Source: Longibacter sp051155795 (GTDB taxonomy: Bacteria > Bacteroidota > Rhodothermia > Rhodothermales > Salinibacteraceae). From it: a DNA stretch of 64,000 nucleotides. The stretch is taken from assembly GCF_051155795.1 (NCBI RefSeq), contig NZ_DAXETW010000005.1, positions 34,658 through 98,657 of the forward strand, read 5' to 3'. Below, piece by piece: positions 60,687 to 64,000 of the stretch. The position numbers and the translations under genes were made by a program. The notes below the pieces were generated by a model that was not told the DNA's origin, did no database searches, and saw only the letters and a program-made list of their open reading frames with translations. Numbering within the stretch: position 1 is the first letter of the stretch; every line of letters starts with the position of its first letter.

Positions 60687-61226
60687 TTATGCGTCTTCGC
60701 CTTCACCATCGGCGATGGACTTGATGGCGCCGGCGAGTGTACTCGCGGGGCCCTGAAGGCTGCCTGCGATCGTCTGAGCCGGCCCAAGGAGGAGACCCAC
60801 AACGTCGCCGACGAGTTCTTCGCGCGACTTGAGCTTGGCGAGTTCCTCGAGCGCTTCGTGCCCCTCGTACATGTCGCCTTCGATGTAGGCGACCTTGAGT
60901 TCGGGGCGCTCCAGGTCTTCGTCTTCGAGGAAGTCCTTGAGGACGCGCGCCGGCTTAGCCGGGTCGTCGCTGAACGCGACGGCCGTCGGGCCAGAGAAGT
61001 GCTCGGCAAGGGCGTCCATGCCCTCGATCTTGTCGAGCGCAATCTGCGCCAGCGTGTTCTTGGTAACCATGTAGTCGACACCGGCTTCGCGAAAGCGTCC
61101 GCGAAGCTCGTTTGTCTGGTCGACGCTCAGGCCGGAGAAGTTGGTCAGGTAGATGATCGGGCTACCATCGAGCTTCTCGCCGATCTGCTCGATGATGTCC
61201 GCTTTCTGTGCTCTCGTGAGAGGCAT
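60687..61226 (-). CDS. rplJ: 50S ribosomal protein L10
   Basis: 179 aa. The N-terminus MPLTRAQKADIIEQIGEKLD and IIYLTNFSGLSVDQTNELRG with FREAGVDYMVTKNTLAQIAL are standard L10. The C-terminal helix that carries L7/L12 dimers (AQTIAGSLQGPASTLAGAIK) is followed by an acidic end. It anchors the stalk on 23S rRNA. The 212-base gap to rplL contains a small GC hairpin (GCCCGTCCGGGC) but no terminator with a T-run. L10 often binds its own leader; that is not assessed here. Confidence 0.97.
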   Translation of the reverse strand: MPLTRAQKADIIEQIGEKLDGSPIIYLTNFSGLSVDQTNELRGRFREAGVDYMVTKNTLAQIALDKIEGMDALAEHFSGPTAVAFSDDPAKPARVLKDFLEDEDLERPELKVAYIEGDMYEGHEALEELAKLKSREELVGDVVGLLLGPAQTIAGSLQGPASTLAGAIKSIADGEGEDA

Positions 61227-61302
61227 GAGGGTGTATCGTGTGGTTCAGGAGGTTCGGTCGAATGCGATCCAGGGCGTGCCGCCGGGTTGCGACGGTCCGG
61301 AG

Positions 61303-62013
61303 CTATCGTGCGTCGGAGAGCACGGAGCTGCGGTCCACGCGGATGGGCGGGCCCATGGTGGTCGACATCGTGATCGACCGGAAGTACAGCCCCTTGGAGG
61401 AGGCCGGACGCAGGTGGAGCACTTCTTTCAGGAAGGCGCGGGCGTTCTCGTAAATCTCTTCGACGGAGAACGAGGCTTTCCCGATCGACGTGTGGAGATT
61501 GCCGTGCTTGTCGACGCGGAACTCGATCTTGCCGGCTTTCACCTCTTTCACGGTTTCGGCGATATCCATCGTCACCGTCCCACTCTTCGGGTTCGGCATG
61601 AGGCCGCGGGGACCGAGGACGCGCCCGAGTCGGCCGACCTGGCCCATCACGTCCGGCGTGGCGATCACCACGTCGAACTCGAGCCAGTTGTCATCTTGAA
61701 TCCGCTGGACGTACTCGTCGAGACCGACGTGATCGGCACCAGCTTCTTCCGCTTCGGCCTGCTTCGCGTCGTTCGCAAGCACGAGCACGGTGACCTCGCG
61801 GCCCGTGCCGTGCGGGAGCGCGACGGAACCGCGCACCATCTGGTCTGCGTGCCGTGGGTCTACGCCGAGACGAAGGTCGAGGTCGACCGATTCATCGAAG
61901 TTGGCGGTGGCCGTCTGCTTCACGATGTCCGTTGCCTGTCGAAGCGTCAGGGGGCCGTCTTGCTGACCGACGATCTCCGCTGCCTGACGATACCGTTTTC
62001 CTTTCTTAGCCAT
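61303..62013 (-). CDS. rplA: 50S ribosomal protein L1
   Basis: 236 aa. MAKKGKRYRQAAEIV opening, NFDESVDLDLRLGVDPRHAD, and the L1 signature VGRLGRVLGPRGLMPNPKSG. The two-domain form is complete (second domain VTVLVLANDAKQAEAEEAGA). L1 binds 23S rRNA at the L1 stalk and, in many bacteria, its own mRNA leader. It lies between rplK (136 bases upstream) and rplJ (76 bases downstream) in the same unit. Confidence 0.97.
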   Translation of the reverse strand: MAKKGKRYRQAAEIVGQQDGPLTLRQATDIVKQTATANFDESVDLDLRLGVDPRHADQMVRGSVALPHGTGREVTVLVLANDAKQAEAEEAGADHVGLDEYVQRIQDDNWLEFDVVIATPDVMGQVGRLGRVLGPRGLMPNPKSGTVTMDIAETVKEVKAGKIEFRVDKHGNLHTSIGKASFSVEEIYENARAFLKEVLHLRPASSKGLYFRSITMSTTMGPPIRVDRSSVLSDAR

Positions 62014-62149
62014 GTGAATCTGGGGTTTTGCGGTTCGAGCGTCCCCACCCGTGGTTCCGGGCAGCGGACTCCCGCGTGATCATAAGGGGATTCGAGTTGG
62101 TGCCGGAACGACCGGGCACCGGAGCCCACGAATGGTGGGCCGTACGCGC

Positions 62150-62587
62150 TTACGATTCGGGCTTGCCTTTCACCGTGATGCCCATGGAGCGAGCGGTCCC
62201 GGCAATCATGCGGGCCCCCTGCTCCGGCGTATGCGCATTCAGATCCTCCATCTTTTGCTTCGCAATATCGATGCAGTCCTCCCACGAGACCGTCGCCACC
62301 TTCTCGCGGAGCGGATCGCCCGCGCCGCTTTCGATTCCGGCGGTCTGCTTGAGAAGAATCGACGCCGGCGGACTTTTGACGATGAAGTCGAACGAACGGT
62401 CGGCGTAGACCGTGATTTCGACCGGCAGCAGCGTCCCCATGTCGTCCTGGGTGGCTGCGTTAAACTTTTTGCAGAACTCCATGATGTTCAGCCCATGCTG
62501 ACCGAGGGCCGGACCAATCGGCGGCGCAGGGTTGGCCTGGCCGGCTTTGATCTGAAGCTTGATGACGGTTTCGACTTGTTTTGCCAT
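62150..62587 (-). CDS. rplK: 50S ribosomal protein L11
   Basis: 145 aa. VIKLQIKAGQANPAPPIGPA, LGQHGLNIMEFCKKFNAATQ and DFIVKSPPASILLKQTAGI are the N-terminal domain; the 23S rRNA-binding domain follows (DIAKQKMEDLNAHTPEQGAR, AGTARSMGITV). Normal length and complete. It is the GTPase-associated-centre protein. First ribosomal gene after nusG (165 bases). Confidence 0.97.
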   Translation of the reverse strand: MAKQVETVIKLQIKAGQANPAPPIGPALGQHGLNIMEFCKKFNAATQDDMGTLLPVEITVYADRSFDFIVKSPPASILLKQTAGIESGAGDPLREKVATVSWEDCIDIAKQKMEDLNAHTPEQGARMIAGTARSMGITVKGKPES

Positions 62588-62752
62588 GTAGACCTTCGCG
62601 GTACCGGCGTGGCGGAAGCCACTCCCGCGTTTTCTAATGTCGTGATGTAGTGAATCGGCGTGTGCGCATCATTATCCCGCACACAAGAATGCCCGCGTGG
62701 CGTGCATCACCCACGAGGGCGGAGTAAATCCGGGCGTTGGGAGCCGTGTGCG

Positions 62753-63301
62753 CTACTCTTCGTGTTCAACCTGCAGGTAGTCGAGTTCGACGGGGGTCTT
62801 CCGGCCGAAGATCGAGACCATCACCTTCACCTTCATCTTCTCCGGGTAGACCTCTTCAACGAAGCCGTTGAAGCTATCGAACGGGCCGTCGACGACCTGA
62901 ACCGGGTCGCCCACCTTGAAGGGGATCTCCGGCTGCTCGCCCATCTCTTCGGCGCGATCCATCTTGCCGAGGATGCGCTGAACCTCGTCGGGGCGGAGCG
63001 GCGTCGGGTCGTCTCCGGTTCCGGCAGTCAGAAAGCCAATCACGGACGGCAAGCCTTCAGCCATCTCGCGAAGTCGCGGCGTCAGGTCGCAGTGCATCAT
63101 GATATACCCGGGAAAGAAGGTTTTCTCCTTCGTTTTCTTCTTTCCGCCGCGCATCTCAAAGACGGTTTCGGTCGGAATCAGGATCTCACTGATATCATCT
63201 TCGAGATCGAGCCGGTCGATTTCGCTTTCCAGGTACCGGCGCACCTTTTTCTCATGTCCCGAGAAGGTGCGCAAAACGTACCACTTCTTGATTGCCGCCA
63301 T
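62753..63301 (-). CDS. nusG: Transcription termination/antitermination factor NusG
   Basis: 182 aa. N-terminal NGN domain: KKWYVLRTFSGHEKKVRRYL, then FPGYIMMHCDLTPRLREMAE and VIGFLTAGT. The KOW domain is at the end: PFKVGDPVQVVDGPFDSFNG, GRKTPVELDYLQVE. NusG couples RNA polymerase to ribosomes and modulates pausing and Rho. It follows secE after 74 bases in the usual secE-nusG pair. Confidence 0.97.
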   Translation of the reverse strand: MAAIKKWYVLRTFSGHEKKVRRYLESEIDRLDLEDDISEILIPTETVFEMRGGKKKTKEKTFFPGYIMMHCDLTPRLREMAEGLPSVIGFLTAGTGDDPTPLRPDEVQRILGKMDRAEEMGEQPEIPFKVGDPVQVVDGPFDSFNGFVEEVYPEKMKVKVMVSIFGRKTPVELDYLQVEHEE

Positions 63302-63375
63302 GCCGTCGGTTGCGTGAATCAGTCGGAGAGGTCGTGAATCGGTTGGGGAGCGCGGTGTGCGCGAGGCCCCGAGAG

Positions 63376-63558
63376 CTACTGATAGATGACCTCAAGCGCC
63401 GTGCTGATCGCCTGGTCGGCGATGAAGATGAAGCCCGAAATGATGATCGTGGCCACGAGCGTGACGAGCGTGGAGTTGATGAGCTCCTCCCTCGTCGGCC
63501 AGTTGACCTTCTTCATCTCGGTGATGACGTTCTGAAGGTACTCTACAATCCAGCCCAT
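63376..63558 (-). CDS. secE: Preprotein translocase subunit SecE
   Basis: 60 aa, one transmembrane helix (~33-52, LVTLVATIIISGFIFIADQA), preceded by the conserved amphipathic helix VEYLQNVITEMKKVNWPTRE with the invariant VNWPTR core. Short single-helix type usual outside Enterobacteria. It clamps SecY in the SecYEG channel. It lies between tRNA-Trp and nusG. Confidence 0.95.
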   Translation of the reverse strand: MGWIVEYLQNVITEMKKVNWPTREELINSTLVTLVATIIISGFIFIADQAISTALEVIYQ

Positions 63559-63578
63559 ACAGGTTCAGTCGGTCAGAG

Positions 63579-63615
63579 TCGCCCCGTGACGGCCTCGAGA
63601 CCAGCCACGGGGCGA
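63579..63615 (-). other. Hairpin between tRNA-Trp and secE
   Basis: TCGCCCCGTG (63579-63588) and CACGGGGCGA (63606-63615) are perfect complements with a 17-base loop. No T-run follows on minus, so it looks like an RNA processing stem rather than a terminator. Confidence 0.5.
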
Positions 63616-63707
63616 AGGTGATGGCATCTATCCCGGCGCATAATTCCGGGGATGCCGAAGTCAATCGCGATGGATGTTCTTCGCCGCTGGGACGAAAGAA
63701 CGAATGG

Positions 63708-63781
<74 letters not shown>

Positions 63782-63791
63782 AGTGAACCAT

Positions 63792-63843
63792 GGAGTTCGA
63801 AAGGCTCAGGCGTGCATTTGTTGCAGCCGGAGCCCCGAACTCC
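63792..63843 (-). other. Hairpin between tuf and tRNA-Trp
   Basis: GGAGTTCG (63792-63799) pairs with CGAACTCC (63836-63843); inside it GGCTC (63803-63807) pairs with GAGCC (63830-63834). It covers most of the 82-base spacer, so the tRNA is bordered by stems on both sides (see 63579-63615). Confidence 0.5.
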
Positions 63844-63862
63844 GTGATTCAATCTAAACCTC

Positions 63863-64000
63863 TTAGTCGAGGATCTCAGTCACGACGCCGGCGCCGACGG
63901 TGTGCCCGCCCTCGCGGATCGCAAAGCGCAGCCCGTCCTCCAGCGCCACCGGCTGGATCAGCTCCACCTTGAACGTCGCGTTGTCCCCCGGCATCACCAT
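63863..64000 (-). CDS. tuf: Elongation factor Tu, C-terminal end only
   Basis: The last 45 codons (MVMPGDNATFKVELIQPVAL, then FAIREGGHTVGAGVV, ending TEILD and TAA at 63865-63863) are exactly the conserved end of domain 3 of EF-Tu. The gene begins outside the window. It is followed on the same strand by tRNA-Trp and secE, the normal tuf context. Confidence 0.95.
   Translation of the reverse strand: MVMPGDNATFKVELIQPVALEDGLRFAIREGGHTVGAGVVTEILD

Overview
The window is chromosomal DNA of a halophilic member of the Bacteroidota-related Rhodothermota (Rhodothermales; Salinibacter / Longibacter / Longimonas-like). Four things point there. Proteins are strongly Asp/Glu-rich (several end in acidic tails). 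There are Bacteroidota-restricted families (DUF5103, DUF3078, DUF3667, a Hc1-type histone H1-like protein, a type IX secretion C-terminal domain). Several promoters look like TTGA-N17/18-TAnnTT, the Bacteroidota sigma-A pattern. DNA is GC-rich, with GGTTCA/CCCAAT-type short repeats between genes. No rRNA, CRISPR array or intact mobile element was seen. Assignment to genus is inference.

Layout, left to right. 1-4 kb: the end of a PBP4-type carboxypeptidase, then hslV - NYN-domain protein - hslU, i.e. the two HslVU subunits separated by a putative RNase-fold gene. 4.2-9.4 kb: a poly-Asp lipoprotein, then a sensor pair made of a HisKA_2-type kinase and a sigma-54 activator with its own receiver domain. 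Both the kinase promoter and the region after the activator carry copies of an octamer GTGTCTCA next to sigma-54-like -24/-12 elements, followed by a small unknown protein. 9.5-11.9 kb: a DnaA-box cluster and dnaA. 12-18.4 kb, mostly minus strand: an SDR, a secreted S9 peptidase, a decayed gene, a flavin monooxygenase and an ATP-grasp protein. 18.5-24.6 kb, plus strand: an AbgT transporter behind a leader with an intrinsic terminator, uvrC, a transposase scrap between repeat arrays, and spmA-spmB. 24.7-34.1 kb: an M14 carboxypeptidase, a cold-shock gene with a long leader, a run of minus-strand envelope genes (DUF5103 lipoprotein, membrane metallopeptidase-TPR fusion, DUF3078), the histone-like gene, an amino-acid-kinase-like protein and a glycosidase.

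34.7-50.3 kb: dnaE, a PAP2 phosphatase, a glutamine amidotransferase plus lipid-kinase pair, a DUF3667 membrane protein, an M23 peptidase, a TPR protein, a dicarboxylate/amino-acid symporter, a fused dolichol-kinase/DUF92 membrane protein and a beta-helix surface protein with a type IX sorting tail. 50.7-64 kb: the classical information-processing cluster read on the minus strand, tuf - tRNA-Trp - secE - nusG - rplK - rplA - rplJ - rplL - rpoB - rpoC, with intrinsic terminators after rplL and rpoC and a gene-free gap of about 1 kb between rplL and rpoB.

The most promising undescribed system is the kinase/sigma-54-activator module with its phased GTGTCTCA sites. Other leads are the attenuator-like leader of the AbgT gene, the membrane metallopeptidase-TPR fusion, the NYN gene lodged between hslV and hslU, and the hairpins on both sides of tRNA-Trp. 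Everything here is read by eye from sequence; no database search was run.
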